DNA of 64,000 nucleotides, from the NCBI RefSeq assembly GCF_009696005.1, contig NZ_VUMV01000010.1, forward strand, positions 1-64,000, in the 5' to 3' direction. Source of the DNA: Bilifractor porci. Lineage in GTDB: Bacteria > Bacillota > Clostridia > Lachnospirales > Lachnospiraceae. Positions 33,139 to 41,957 of the stretch are shown piece by piece (positions within the stretch are counted from its first letter, which is position 1; each line of letters starts with the position of its first letter). The notes below the pieces were generated by a model. That model was given only the letters and a program-made list of their open reading frames with translations. It had not been told where the DNA came from and searched no databases. A program made the position numbers and the translations under genes.

Positions 33139-35292
33139 ATGGCATTGAAAATCGCACTTGCCGGGAACCCGAACTGCGGAAAATCAACGCTGTTTAACGA
33201 TCTGACCGGAAGTACTCAGTACGTCGGCAACTGGCCCGGCGTAACCGTTGAGAAGAAGGAAGGAAAACTGAAGGGGCATAAGGATGTGATCATCGAGGAT
33301 CTTCCCGGTATCTATTCTCTTTCCCCGTACTCCCCGGAGGAGGTCGTTTCCCGGAATTATCTGATCGATGAGAAGCCGGATATCATCCTGGATATTGTGG
33401 ATGGCTCAAATCTGGAGAGGAATCTGTATCTTACCACCCAGCTTCTGGAGATCGGAATTCCCGTCGTCGTCGCCGTCAACATGATGGACGTGGTAGAGAA
33501 GACCGGAACAAAGATTGATCTGCAGGCACTCAGTAAAGAAATCGGGTGCGAGATCGTTCCTATTACCGCACTCCATGGGCAGGGAACGATGGAGGCTGTG
33601 GAGAAATGCCTGAAGGTGGCAGAAAAATCGAAAGAGAGAGACCCAAGAGTTCCGTATGTTTACGATGGGCCGGTAGAGCACGCGCTGGCGCATATTGAGG
33701 AATCCATCGAGAACAAGGTGGAGGACAATCAGGTCCGCTGGTATGCTGTGAAGCTTTTTGAGAGGGATTCCCTGATTGCCCAAAAACTGAACATGGACAA
33801 ACAGACTATGGCTCATATTGAGGGGCATATCAAGGACTGCGAAAAAGAGCTGGATGACGACACGGAGTCGATCATCACCAACGCGCGGTATGATTACATT
33901 CAGCGGATCGTGGACAGGATGGTAAAGAAAAAACAGTCGAAAGACCAGCTGACCGTTTCCGATAAAATCGACAAAGTGGTCACGAACCGGATCGCTGCTC
34001 TGCCGATCTTCGCGGGGATTATGTTCCTGATCTACTATATTTCCGTAACGACCATTGGTACCATCGTGACAGACTGGACCAATGACGTGCTGTTCGGAAC
34101 CTGGATCTCCGGATGGGCATCCGCGGGACTGGAAGCGGCAGGAGCGGCTCCCTGGCTGGAAGGACTGCTGGTTGACGGCGTGATCGGCGGTGTCGGCACA
34201 GTCATCGGATTCGTGCCGCAGATGCTGATCCTGTTCTTCTTCCTGAGTCTGCTGGAGGACTCCGGCTACATGGCCCGTGTCGCGTTTATCATGGACCGCC
34301 TGTTCCGTCATTTCGGACTGTCCGGAAAATCCTTTATCCCCATGCTGATCGGAACCGGCTGCGGTGTTCCGGCTATCATGGCTTCCCGTACCATTGAGAA
34401 CGAGAAAGACCGCCGCATGACCATCATGCTGGCAACTTATCTGCCCTGTTCCGCAAAGATGGAAATTATTGCCATGATGGCGATCACCTTCTTCCACGGC
34501 AGCGCATGGTTCGCGCCGGCTATGTATTTCATTGGCCTTGGCGTCATTGTTCTGGCTGGTATCGCCCTGAAAAAGACCGGCTATTTCGCCGGAGATCCGG
34601 CTCCCTTTGTCATGGAGCTGCCGGCTTACCATGTACCCACTGCCAAGGGCGTGCTGATCCACGTATGGGAGAGAGGCAAAGCCTTCATTATCAAAGCCGG
34701 AACCATTATTTTCCCGGTTACGGTCGTCCTGTGGTTCCTGATGCACTTCGGTCCGTCCATGCAGATCCTGGCGGATGAAAACATGGATCAGAGCTTTATG
34801 TACTATATCGGACAGTTCTTTGCAGTGCTGTTCGCGCCGATCGGCCTTGGTACCTGGCAGGGTGCTGTGGCTTCCATCTCCGCGGAACTGGCAAAGGAAC
34901 AGGCAGTCGGCACCCTGGGCATGCTTGCGCATGCCACCAGTGACGCAGAGACAGCGGTTTCTTCCGCCATTTACAGTATGTTCGGAGGAAGCGCAGTCGT
35001 GGGCCTTGCCTTCACCATGTTCAACGTATTTGATGCTCCCTGCCTGGTAGCCATTGCCACAGCCTTTCGTGAGCAGGGCTCCCGGAAATGGGGCTGGATC
35101 ACCTTCGGCTTCCAGATGGCAGTCGGTTATGGTCTGGCGCTCATTGTTTACCAGATGGGAAGCTTCTTCACCGGCGGCGGATTTAATATGGGCACCCTTG
35201 TGGCCATTCTGCTGATCGTCTTCGTTGTCTGGGCAGTATGCAGACCCGCACCGAAGAAAACAGCGGAAAATGTAGCAAGAGCAGGCGCCTGA
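33139..35292 (+). CDS. feoB: Ferrous iron transport protein B
   Basis: 717 aa. N-terminal G domain (G1 GNPNCGKST, G2 region VGNWPGVTVEKKEG, G3 DLPGIYSL, G4 NMMD), helical GDI-like domain, then two gate regions with about eight to ten membrane helices (FFLSLLEDSGYMARVAF; GTGCGVPAIMASRT, the conserved Cys-containing segment). Imports Fe(II). SD GAGGAGG. Last gene of the feo operon; a terminator follows. Confidence 0.97.
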   Translation: MALKIALAGNPNCGKSTLFNDLTGSTQYVGNWPGVTVEKKEGKLKGHKDVIIEDLPGIYSLSPYSPEEVVSRNYLIDEKPDIILDIVDGSNLERNLYLTTQLLEIGIPVVVAVNMMDVVEKTGTKIDLQALSKEIGCEIVPITALHGQGTMEAVEKCLKVAEKSKERDPRVPYVYDGPVEHALAHIEESIENKVEDNQVRWYAVKLFERDSLIAQKLNMDKQTMAHIEGHIKDCEKELDDDTESIITNARYDYIQRIVDRMVKKKQSKDQLTVSDKIDKVVTNRIAALPIFAGIMFLIYYISVTTIGTIVTDWTNDVLFGTWISGWASAGLEAAGAAPWLEGLLVDGVIGGVGTVIGFVPQMLILFFFLSLLEDSGYMARVAFIMDRLFRHFGLSGKSFIPMLIGTGCGVPAIMASRTIENEKDRRMTIMLATYLPCSAKMEIIAMMAITFFHGSAWFAPAMYFIGLGVIVLAGIALKKTGYFAGDPAPFVMELPAYHVPTAKGVLIHVWERGKAFIIKAGTIIFPVTVVLWFLMHFGPSMQILADENMDQSFMYYIGQFFAVLFAPIGLGTWQGAVASISAELAKEQAVGTLGMLAHATSDAETAVSSAIYSMFGGSAVVGLAFTMFNVFDAPCLVAIATAFREQGSRKWGWITFGFQMAVGYGLALIVYQMGSFFTGGGFNMGTLVAILLIVFVVWAVCRPAPKKTAENVARAGA

Positions 35293-35318
35293 CCACACAC
35301 AGACGACGAAATTTCAGA

Positions 35319-35352
35319 ACGGCCGGAAATCGCAGGATTCCGGCCATTTTCT
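35319..35352 (+). terminator. Terminator of the feo operon
   Basis: GGCCGGAAATC / GATTCCGGCC-type stem with a short loop and ATTTTCT. Confidence 0.7.
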
Positions 35353-35415
35353 GTACACGTCCGATTTCATATCATCGAATGGAAATAGCATTGTTTAGAG
35401 AAAGAGATATCAATT

Positions 35416-35643
35416 ATGTATGAATATCAGGTCGGAATAGAAGGAATGATGTGCGGGATGTGTGAGACGCACATCGCAGATACGATTCGGAAGGCAGTTC
35501 CGGATGCCAAAAAGGTGAAAGCCTCCCGCCGGAAAAAACTGGCTGCCTTCCGTACCGAGCAGAAGCTGAATGAGACCGCGCTCCGGCAGAGTATCACAAA
35601 CATCGGCTATACAATGACCAATGTAGTAGAAAAACAGGTATAG
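35416..35643 (+). CDS. Heavy-metal-associated (HMA)-like small protein
   Basis: 75 aa with a ferredoxin-like beta-alpha-beta pattern and MMCGMCETHIADTIR, the CxxC metal-binding loop of HMA domains, placed as usual after the first strand. The second half (LNETALRQSITNIGYTMTNV) matches the last helix and strand of the fold. Likely binds a soft metal ion. It is 4 bases ahead of the next gene, so the two are co-translated. Confidence 0.82.
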   Translation: MYEYQVGIEGMMCGMCETHIADTIRKAVPDAKKVKASRRKKLAAFRTEQKLNETALRQSITNIGYTMTNVVEKQV

Positions 35644-35647
35644 GAAC

Positions 35648-36013
35648 ATGTTCTTCAGAAAGAAAAAAGAAAAGCAAATGCTGCTTCCCAAGACCCCGCA
35701 GACAAAATTCGTGGCAGTGGCCTATGAGGGGAACGGACAGGTGCCGTACTTTGAAAAGACCATGTATTTTGAGTTCTATACGGTCATCAACGGGAAAAAG
35801 GTTCGTAAAAACATGCTCTCGCTGCCCGATGGAAAATTGGCCACAGCAGTGGATACCCTGCGGAAACTGAAGACGGATTATGTGGTCAGCCGCGGATTCG
35901 GCCCGAAAGCCCTGCATGAGTTAAAGCGGTATCAAATAAAATGCTGTATCTTCGACGGAGGACCGGGAGCGGCCTTCCATGCCTGGCTTGCAGGAAAAAC
36001 AGAAACTGTTTAA
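35648..36013 (+). CDS. NifX/NifB-type (dinitrogenase cofactor-binding fold) protein
   Basis: 121 aa. Basic N-terminus, then VAVAYEGNGQVPYFEKTMYFEFYTV and the signature region FGPKALHELKRYQIKCCIFDGG with a Gly-Pro turn and late Cys-Cys, as in the NifX/NifY/MTH1175 fold that binds Fe-S or Fe-Mo clusters. Family function is varied; here it follows a metal-binding HMA protein and the Feo genes. Cluster or iron handling is inferred. Weak SD AGGAAC. Confidence 0.65.
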   Translation: MFFRKKKEKQMLLPKTPQTKFVAVAYEGNGQVPYFEKTMYFEFYTVINGKKVRKNMLSLPDGKLATAVDTLRKLKTDYVVSRGFGPKALHELKRYQIKCCIFDGGPGAAFHAWLAGKTETV

Positions 36014-36039
36014 CAGCATAGCACAAAGGCTTGATTTCA

Positions 36040-36085
36040 AAAGCCCGGCAATAAAACAGAGAATTCGGGCTGTTCTTTTGTGAAA
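36040..36085 (+). terminator. Terminator-like hairpin after the NifX-like gene
   Basis: AGCCCG / CGGGCT stem with a ~17-base loop followed by GTTCTTTTG. Confidence 0.5.
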
Positions 36086-36164
36086 AATAATTGGCATGGA
36101 TATGTTATGATTACATAGAACTGTCAACACAGCAGAAAAATTCCATCAAACGGAGGAAATGTGT

Positions 36165-37133
36165 ATGTGGACGAGAGCAGGCCTGAAGAACCGGGCAAAG
36201 GAAGTGGTGCGCGCAAACTACTGGAAAACGGTGCTTGCCGCGCTGATTCTCAGCCTGATTGCAGGAGGATTGTACGGCGCCGGCGGCGCACGTAACAGCA
36301 GCTCATTTATGGAGGGGACGGGGGACTACGGCTCCTATCACTTTTTCAGTGAAATGGGGATTTCTCCCATGTTTGCGGCAATGGCCGTCGGTGTGATTCT
36401 GGTGGTCGTACTTATTATTATCGCGGTTGCGCTGGTTGTGAATATATTCCTGATCAATCCGCTGGTTGTGGGAATCCGGAGATTCTTTTACACCAACCTG
36501 CATGAAAAGGCAGAAATCCGGGAACTGGCATTTTCGTTTGACCACTCCTATAAAAACGCGGTGAAAACCATGTTTTTTCGTGATCTTTATACGTTTCTGT
36601 GGTCACTCCTCTTTGTCATTCCGGGAATTGTAAAATCCTATGAATACAGAATGATCCCGTACCTGCTTGCGCAGTACCCGGATATGCCTATGGAGCAGGC
36701 GTTTGAGACAAGCAGACGTCTGATGGACGGAAATAAATGGAAGGCGTTTGTTCTGGATCTTTCCTTTATTTTATGGTTCTTCCTGTCCGGCATAACAGGC
36801 GGTCTGGTCGGACTCTTTTATGTACAGCCGTATTTTGAACAGACAGCAGCGGCGCTCTATGATGCGATTACCATAGAGAGACCTGTTTTCGGCGGCATGG
36901 GACCGGGCAGCGGCAGTTCCTTCCAGACATGGAACGGTCAGCAGGCATCCCAAGGATATCAAGGATATCAAGGATATGGGCAGAACCCAGGTTCACAGGC
37001 TATGGACGCAGGATACACACCGGTCGGAAACGACCCGCAGCAGAACAATGTTCAGGGAAACGATGTCCAGGAGAATAATATTCAGGGAAGCAATACCCAG
37101 GAGAACAATACGCAGGAAAGCAATATCCAGTAA
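36165..37133 (+). CDS. DUF975 family membrane protein
   Basis: 322 aa from the second of two close ATGs (GGAGGA is 7 bases upstream of 36165 but only 1 from 36159). Starts MWTRAGLKNRAKEVVRANYWK, typical of DUF975, with four to six membrane helices up to ~residue 240. The cytosolic or external tail is low complexity: QGYQGYQGYGQ and then Asn/Gln repeats of the form NNxQGND/ENN. Function unknown. A strong terminator follows. Confidence 0.88.
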   Translation: MWTRAGLKNRAKEVVRANYWKTVLAALILSLIAGGLYGAGGARNSSSFMEGTGDYGSYHFFSEMGISPMFAAMAVGVILVVVLIIIAVALVVNIFLINPLVVGIRRFFYTNLHEKAEIRELAFSFDHSYKNAVKTMFFRDLYTFLWSLLFVIPGIVKSYEYRMIPYLLAQYPDMPMEQAFETSRRLMDGNKWKAFVLDLSFILWFFLSGITGGLVGLFYVQPYFEQTAAALYDAITIERPVFGGMGPGSGSSFQTWNGQQASQGYQGYQGYGQNPGSQAMDAGYTPVGNDPQQNNVQGNDVQENNIQGSNTQENNTQESNIQ

Positions 37134-37170
37134 AGGGCGCTGGCAGAGATAATTAAATCATTTTCCAGTA

Positions 37171-37223
37171 AAAAAACGTCTATACCGGTACAGATCAAAT
37201 GTACCGGCATGGGCGTTTTTTTG
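37171..37223 (+). terminator. Intrinsic terminator after the DUF975 gene
   Basis: AAAAACG-TCTAT-ACCGGTACA pairs with TGTACCGGCATGGGCGTTTTT; seven T. Confidence 0.85.
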
Positions 37224-37248
37224 CTTAAATGACGTAAAACGGAATGCC

Positions 37249-37500
37249 TTGAAATCCTTTCTTGCTGGTGCAGAACAGTATATTGATGAGCATAAAAGAA
37301 ATGGCCGTTACTATATTGAGAATCCGAGCTTAGCCGGAGAAAACGGAAAGAGGGTATTTGCAGCGATAGGAACGGCTACCGCTACAGGCGTCGCAACTGG
37401 AGCGACGAAAGTAAACGCGTCAACAGGGACTCTTTCAAAAGTCGGAACTATTGCGGTAGCTGCAAATCATCATTATCATGGCGAAGTTTCAAAGAATTAA
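37249..37500 (+). pseudogene. Fragment upstream of the E2-like remnant; possibly the end of a nucleotidyltransferase-type gene
   Basis: 83 codons from a TTG without SD. Residues 1-35 (FLAGAEQYIDEHKRNGRYYI, then ENPSLAGENGKRVF) recall the C-terminal part of CD-NTase-type enzymes, where an NP-x(4)-EN-type turn is common, but this is a weak resemblance. The rest is Ala/Gly/Thr-rich and ends HHYHGEVSKN. Lower GC than its neighbours. It stops with TAA at 37498, and the same frame continues open as the E2-like segment. Probably a remnant of a lost defence island. Confidence 0.4.
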
Positions 37501-37941
37501 TCCGCTGATGATTGCCCAGCAGAAAGCGGGTCTTATATTCACGATCATGATAGAATCACTTATATCAGCAGGCGACAGGATGCGGTTGACTGCCAAATTA
37601 GACTTCAGCCTTCAGAGTATAGTAGAGAGTATGTAGTTCGCGTTTTTTATCAGATATATGATTCCCCGAAAGTATGGCTGGTTGATCCTGATCTTGAGTT
37701 ATATGAAGGGAACAAACCTCATCATATCTACGGGGACAAGGATGAAAAGGGTCATACAAGATTATGCGTGTATGATCCTGCACAAGATAAGTGGAATTCG
37801 CAAAAATCGTTAGCACATGTATTTGTCCCATGGATTATTACATGGCTTTATGCTTATGAAATTTGGTTAATCTGTGGAAAATGGACATATCCAGAAACCA
37901 CAGCTTCGGACAATGCAGATAAACCCGGAAAACAGCAATAA
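37501..37941 (+). pseudogene. E2-like (ubiquitin-conjugating-fold) protein, CBASS-associated type, no start codon
   Basis: 146 open codons in the same frame as the preceding fragment, with no ATG, GTG or TTG before the conserved core. The core is characteristic of bacterial E2-like proteins of type II CBASS and related operons: RLQPSEYSREYVVRVFY, VWLVDPDLELYEG, PHHIYGDKDEKGHTRLCVY (candidate catalytic Cys), then VPWIITWLYAYEIWLICGKW. About 20-25 N-terminal residues usual in the family are missing or read differently. GC is visibly lower than in the surroundings. Either a nonsense/deletion remnant or a gene using an unusual start. No effector or complete cyclase is next to it. Confidence 0.68.
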
Positions 37942-38443
37942 GAATTGTAAGGCAAGAACTTTACTGTTATAGATATTGTCTTTTCGGAATCTTTGGCGAC
38001 AAGATTGTCGCCAACCGTAATGATCTTGCCCATCCTTCGGATTGATCCGGCGGATTATTTATGAAGGATTTCAGCCCAAGAGGCATATTTGGGATACATA
38101 GATACGTTTTTGTTTTGGACGGATCGCTATACAGCACGACAATTTCTTTGAATATTGTTTTTTCGGGAGGAAGCGCTTGCAAAATTGTTTCGTGTACATG
38201 CACCTCCAGGTTTGCAGCAGAAAAAATAATACTATCCATTCAATGACGGAGATTATGAGAATTTGCGGGTATTTTCAATAAACGATAGAAGTAGTCAGGC
38301 TTCTTTGCTACAATGAATTCATATAAAAAGAAATCGCTGTCTTTTTGCAGTTCTGGAACAATATTGATTAGATGATTACAGCGTGGTGCAGGCGCCTGCT
38401 TTAAAATCAAGAAAATCTTTATCATACCGCTTTGGAGGTGTCC
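37942..38443. other. AT-rich gap with a 22-bp palindrome
   Basis: 500 bases without a convincing gene, still of the low-GC composition. It contains a perfect palindrome TTGGCGACAA-GA-TTGTCGCCAA (37993-38014). Opposing ORFs of 90 aa (minus, 37967-38239) and 61 aa (plus, 38061-38246) overlap each other; neither has an SD. The end holds the SD region for the ABC transporter gene. Confidence 0.45.
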
Positions 38444-39145
38444 ATGGAACTGATCTGCTTTGAACACGTATACAAGACCTATGGACAGGGAGCGGGAGCG
38501 GTTCATGCCCTCGATGATGTATCTTTTTCCGTGAAGGAGGGTGAATTCTGTGTTCTTCTGGGTGCCTCCGGCGCCGGCAAGACGACACTTCTGAACCTGT
38601 TGGGAGGCATGGATCGGGCAAGCTCCGGAACCATTCTTTTTGACGGGAGAGAGGTTTCTGCCATGAAGGAGAGGGAGCTTGTGAATTATCGGCGCAGGGA
38701 TGTGGGTTTTGTCTTTCAGTTCTACAATCTGATCCCCAGCCTGACGGCTCTCGAAAATGTGGAGATTGCGGCGATGCTCTGCGACCATCCGATCCCGGCG
38801 GAAAAGGCCATGGATATGGTCGGCCTTTCTGAACGGATGGAAAATTTTCCTGCCCAGCTCTCCGGAGGGGAGCAGCAGCGGGTTGCGATTGCCAGGGCTC
38901 TCGCCAAGAATCCGAGGATGCTTCTGTGCGATGAGCCTACGGGTGCGCTGGATTTTGTGACCGGTAAGGCAGTGCTGAAGATGCTGTACGATCTAGGCAG
39001 GGAGAACGGGACTACCGTGCTTATGATCACCCACAACTCCGCGATTGCCCAGATGGCAGACCGGATTCTCCGGATTCAGTCCGGGCGGATTGTGGCGGAC
39101 GGAGTGAATGAGCATCCGAAGAAAGCTGAGGAACTTGAATGGTGA
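38444..39145 (+). CDS. ABC transporter ATP-binding protein (LolD/MacB type)
   Basis: 233 aa from ATG 38444 with SD TTTGGAGGTG; a TTG at 38432 is within the SD. Walker A GASGAGKTT, Q-loop VFQFYN, signature LSGGEQQRVAIARAL, Walker B MLLCDEPTGALD and switch His (ITHNS). This subfamily pairs with FtsX-like permeases in antimicrobial-peptide sensing/export or lipoprotein release. It overlaps the permease start by 7 bases. Confidence 0.93.
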   Translation: MELICFEHVYKTYGQGAGAVHALDDVSFSVKEGEFCVLLGASGAGKTTLLNLLGGMDRASSGTILFDGREVSAMKERELVNYRRRDVGFVFQFYNLIPSLTALENVEIAAMLCDHPIPAEKAMDMVGLSERMENFPAQLSGGEQQRVAIARALAKNPRMLLCDEPTGALDFVTGKAVLKMLYDLGRENGTTVLMITHNSAIAQMADRILRIQSGRIVADGVNEHPKKAEELEW

Positions 39146-41733
39146 GGCAGGGGAAAACAGCAGGGAAACTGGCGCGCCGCAGCATTCTTGCTCAGAAAAA
39201 GAGGTATTTTGCGATTCTTCTGATTGTGCTGCTGTCCGTAGGCTTTCTGTCGGGGCTCAAGGTGACAAAGGGGCAGATGTGGGATGCGGCAGGCCGGTAT
39301 CTCGCGGCTGCGAACATGTATGACTACAGGATATATTCCACCCTTGGTTTTTCTCAGGAAGACATCAATAAGCTGGGAGAGGTTTCCGGGATCTATGATG
39401 CGGAAGGGGAAAAGACGGCGGATGTGATCTTAGATTTTGCAGGGACAGTAAAGGACTATCAGGTTCTGTCTCTTCCGGAGAAAATCAACATTCCGAGTCT
39501 GTATGCGGGACGTCTGCCCGAAAAGGATACGGAATGTCTTGCGGATCACCGCGCCTTCTCGGAGGGCGATATCGGAAAGAACATAACGGTTTCAACGGAT
39601 AATGATGCGGACACAAGGGATCTTCTCGCAAATGAAGAATATACGATTGTCGGCCTTGTCAATTCGCCGCTGTTTCTCTCTTCCGACAGAGGGAGTGCTT
39701 CCGACGGTACGGGAGAGCGTGGGGGTTATCTCTATCTTCCTGCGGATAATTTCACTTCCGATTATTATACCGGGGCAGATCTGGTGCTGAACCCTGACAG
39801 TACAGGGAAGGCGCCGGCTGAAATTTTCGGGGAGAAATATGAGGATCTGATAGAAAAATATCAGGGCAATGTAGAGCAGGAGGCGAAGACTCTTTCGCAG
39901 AGCAGGTACGAGGACATACTTTCTGAGATCAAAGAAGCGGCTGCAGCGGCGGCATCCCAGGCATCCGGCACAGGCTCAGCGACGTCGGAAGGGGCATCAA
40001 CGGCGGCATCCTCTGCATACGCAGAAGAAATGGCGGCGGCTGGGGATGAAGAAAATGTCGTAGAGGAACCGAAGGTATACGTGCTTACTCGTAGCAAAAA
40101 CGCGGGGTATGTGAGCTTTGAGAGCGACACCTCAATCATTCACTCGATTGCGAATATTTTCCCGCTGTTTTTTATCATGATTGCTCTGCTGGTGTGTGTG
40201 ACGACCATGCTTCGGATGGTGGAGGAGGAACGCGGCCAGATCGGAACGCTCAAGGCTCTCGGATACTCGGAAACTGCCATCACGGGCAAGTACCTGCGGT
40301 ATGCATTAAGCGCAGCGATTCTCGGGTGGACGGGAGGCTTTTTCTTCGGAACCTATTTCCTGCCACGGGGATTCTGGGCGGCATATTCCACACTTTACGA
40401 CTTTATCGGACTCCGGTATATATTTGACGGAAAACTGGCCATTGTGACACTTCTCGTCACGGTTCTTTCCATTGGTCTCGGAACTCTGGCGGCCTGCGCG
40501 CGGGTGATGCGGGAGACTCCGGCATCTCTGATTCGTCCCAGGTCGGCGAGGCCCGGAAAGCGGATCCTTCTTGAGTACTGCGCTCCGATCTGGAGGAAGC
40601 TGTCATTTCTCCGTAAGGCGACGCTCCGGAATATGCTTCGGTATAAGATCCGGATGCTCATGATGCTGGCGGGCATCGGCTGTTCCGGTGCCCTGGTGGT
40701 TACGGCGTTTGGCGTCCGGGACTCCATGGCCCATATCGGAAGTCAGCAGTACGATGGTGTGCAGACTTATCAGCTTGAGTGTACGATTGATACAGACCAG
40801 ATACCCTTGGCGGACATTGTGAAGGCGGTAAGAGAAGAGGAGGACGTCACAAAGGTTCTGCCTTCCTTCAGCAAGATCGTGGATGTTTCCTCCAAAGAGG
40901 CGGCTATGAACTCCGTCAGCCTCTATGCCTTTGAGAACGACGCGGATCTGTCCGGTTTCTGGAACCTTTCGGATGTATCGGGCGGCGCAAAGCTGTCTCT
41001 TCCGGAAGGTGGGGCGGCGCTGGTATCCAAGCGCCTGTCGGAGAAGCTCGGACTGTCGGAAGGAACGAAGTTCACAATTTCGGAAGATTCGCTGACGCTT
41101 CAGGCAGGGCATACCTTTGTCAACTATATCGGAAATTTCATCCTGACATCGCAAAAGACCGCGGAGGATCTCTTCGGGGAGGCAAATCCGAACACGCTTC
41201 TGGTGTGTACGAAGAATCTCTCTGCCGAACAGGAACAGTCTCTGGCGGAGAAGCTGGGAAAGCTTAGCTGCGTGACCGGTATTACAAGGCTGTCCGAGAG
41301 CCGGGTTAAAGTGGACCGGTCCGTGGCCTGCCTGAATTATATCATCTGGCTGATCATTGCTTTTGCCGGGGCACTTTCCTTTATTGTGATCTTCAATCTG
41401 ACTAACATCAACCTGGAAGAACGAAGCCGCGAGATCGCAACAGTGGAGGTGCTTGGTTTTACTCCGGGGGAGGTGCGCTTTTATGTTCTTCGGGAAAACC
41501 TGGTGCTGTCCTTTTTTGCGGGGTTGCTTGGCATTCCGCTGGGAATTCTCTGCACTCATGCAGTAATGAACCGGATTCTTCTTGATACCATGACTTACCA
41601 CATCGAGGTGCGGCCGCTCAGCTGTGTGCTGTCACTCCTTATCACCGTGTTGTTCGCGGTGATTGTGAATTTTCTGATGCGCCGTCAGATCCGCCGCATC
41701 AATATGGCTGAGTCCCTCAAGGCTGTGGAATAA
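39139..41733 (+). CDS. FtsX-like (MacB/BceB-type) ABC transporter permease
   Basis: 864 aa. One N-terminal membrane helix (FAILLIVLLSVGFLSG), a ~290-residue extracytoplasmic region with an Ala/Ser/Glu low-complexity stretch, an FtsX domain with three helices (~335-450, including EEERGQIGTLKALGYSE), a second extracytoplasmic region, and a final FtsX domain (LEERSREIATVEVLGFTP). This duplicated FtsX layout is seen in large mechanotransmission-type permeases. Substrate is unknown. The stop codon overlaps the antitoxin ATG (TAATG), so a toxin-antitoxin remnant is translationally coupled to it. Confidence 0.9.
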   Translation: MVRQGKTAGKLARRSILAQKKRYFAILLIVLLSVGFLSGLKVTKGQMWDAAGRYLAAANMYDYRIYSTLGFSQEDINKLGEVSGIYDAEGEKTADVILDFAGTVKDYQVLSLPEKINIPSLYAGRLPEKDTECLADHRAFSEGDIGKNITVSTDNDADTRDLLANEEYTIVGLVNSPLFLSSDRGSASDGTGERGGYLYLPADNFTSDYYTGADLVLNPDSTGKAPAEIFGEKYEDLIEKYQGNVEQEAKTLSQSRYEDILSEIKEAAAAAASQASGTGSATSEGASTAASSAYAEEMAAAGDEENVVEEPKVYVLTRSKNAGYVSFESDTSIIHSIANIFPLFFIMIALLVCVTTMLRMVEEERGQIGTLKALGYSETAITGKYLRYALSAAILGWTGGFFFGTYFLPRGFWAAYSTLYDFIGLRYIFDGKLAIVTLLVTVLSIGLGTLAACARVMRETPASLIRPRSARPGKRILLEYCAPIWRKLSFLRKATLRNMLRYKIRMLMMLAGIGCSGALVVTAFGVRDSMAHIGSQQYDGVQTYQLECTIDTDQIPLADIVKAVREEEDVTKVLPSFSKIVDVSSKEAAMNSVSLYAFENDADLSGFWNLSDVSGGAKLSLPEGGAALVSKRLSEKLGLSEGTKFTISEDSLTLQAGHTFVNYIGNFILTSQKTAEDLFGEANPNTLLVCTKNLSAEQEQSLAEKLGKLSCVTGITRLSESRVKVDRSVACLNYIIWLIIAFAGALSFIVIFNLTNINLEERSREIATVEVLGFTPGEVRFYVLRENLVLSFFAGLLGIPLGILCTHAVMNRILLDTMTYHIEVRPLSCVLSLLITVLFAVIVNFLMRRQIRRINMAESLKAVE

Positions 41734-41885
41734 TGACAAGGATTCCTTTTACCATTGCGGCTCCGCAGGATCTGTTTTATTCCGAGGAGAATCAGAAGCG
41801 GCTGAAAGAATCCCTGGCTCAGGCGAAGCAGGGGAAAATTGTAACAAAGTCTTTGGAAGACCTGGAGGCTATGGCAAATGATTGA
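41733..41885 (+). CDS. Small antitoxin of RelB/YefM type
   Basis: 50 aa: MTRIPFTIAAPQDLFYSEEN then QKRLKESLAQAKQGKIVTKS and LEDLEAMAND. The pattern N-x-RL-x-ESLAQ-x2-x-GK-V-x-K-LEDLEAM is typical of antitoxins paired with YoeB/Txe RNases. It begins on the last base of the permease stop and overlaps the toxin remnant by 8 bases, the usual antitoxin-toxin coupling. With its toxin truncated it may be a harmless relic or retain a repressor role. Confidence 0.75.
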   Translation: MTRIPFTIAAPQDLFYSEENQKRLKESLAQAKQGKIVTKSLEDLEAMAND

Positions 41886-41955
41886 CCTGCATTTTACCGA
41901 TGATGGCTGGGAGGATTACCTGTATTGGCAGATGCAGGACAAGAAGAAATATTAG
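41878..41955 (+). pseudogene. Truncated YoeB/Txe-type toxin
   Basis: Only 25 codons, reading MIDLHFTDDGWEDYLYWQMQ then DKKKY and a stop. This matches the N-terminus of YoeB/Txe mRNA interferases (W-x-DYL-x-WQ-x-xDKK), which are ~85 aa; the catalytic Glu/Arg/His part is absent. The deletion end lies 2 bases from the stop of the minus-strand SRAP gene, so the junction with that module probably removed the rest. Confidence 0.8.
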
Positions 41956-41957
41956 CT

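Noticed and set aside
33406-35298. 630-aa minus-strand ORF
   Set aside because: Antisense to feoB, no SD, no recognisable domain.
37967-38246. Opposing 90-aa and 61-aa ORFs
   Set aside because: They overlap each other in AT-rich DNA with no SD; neither can be preferred.
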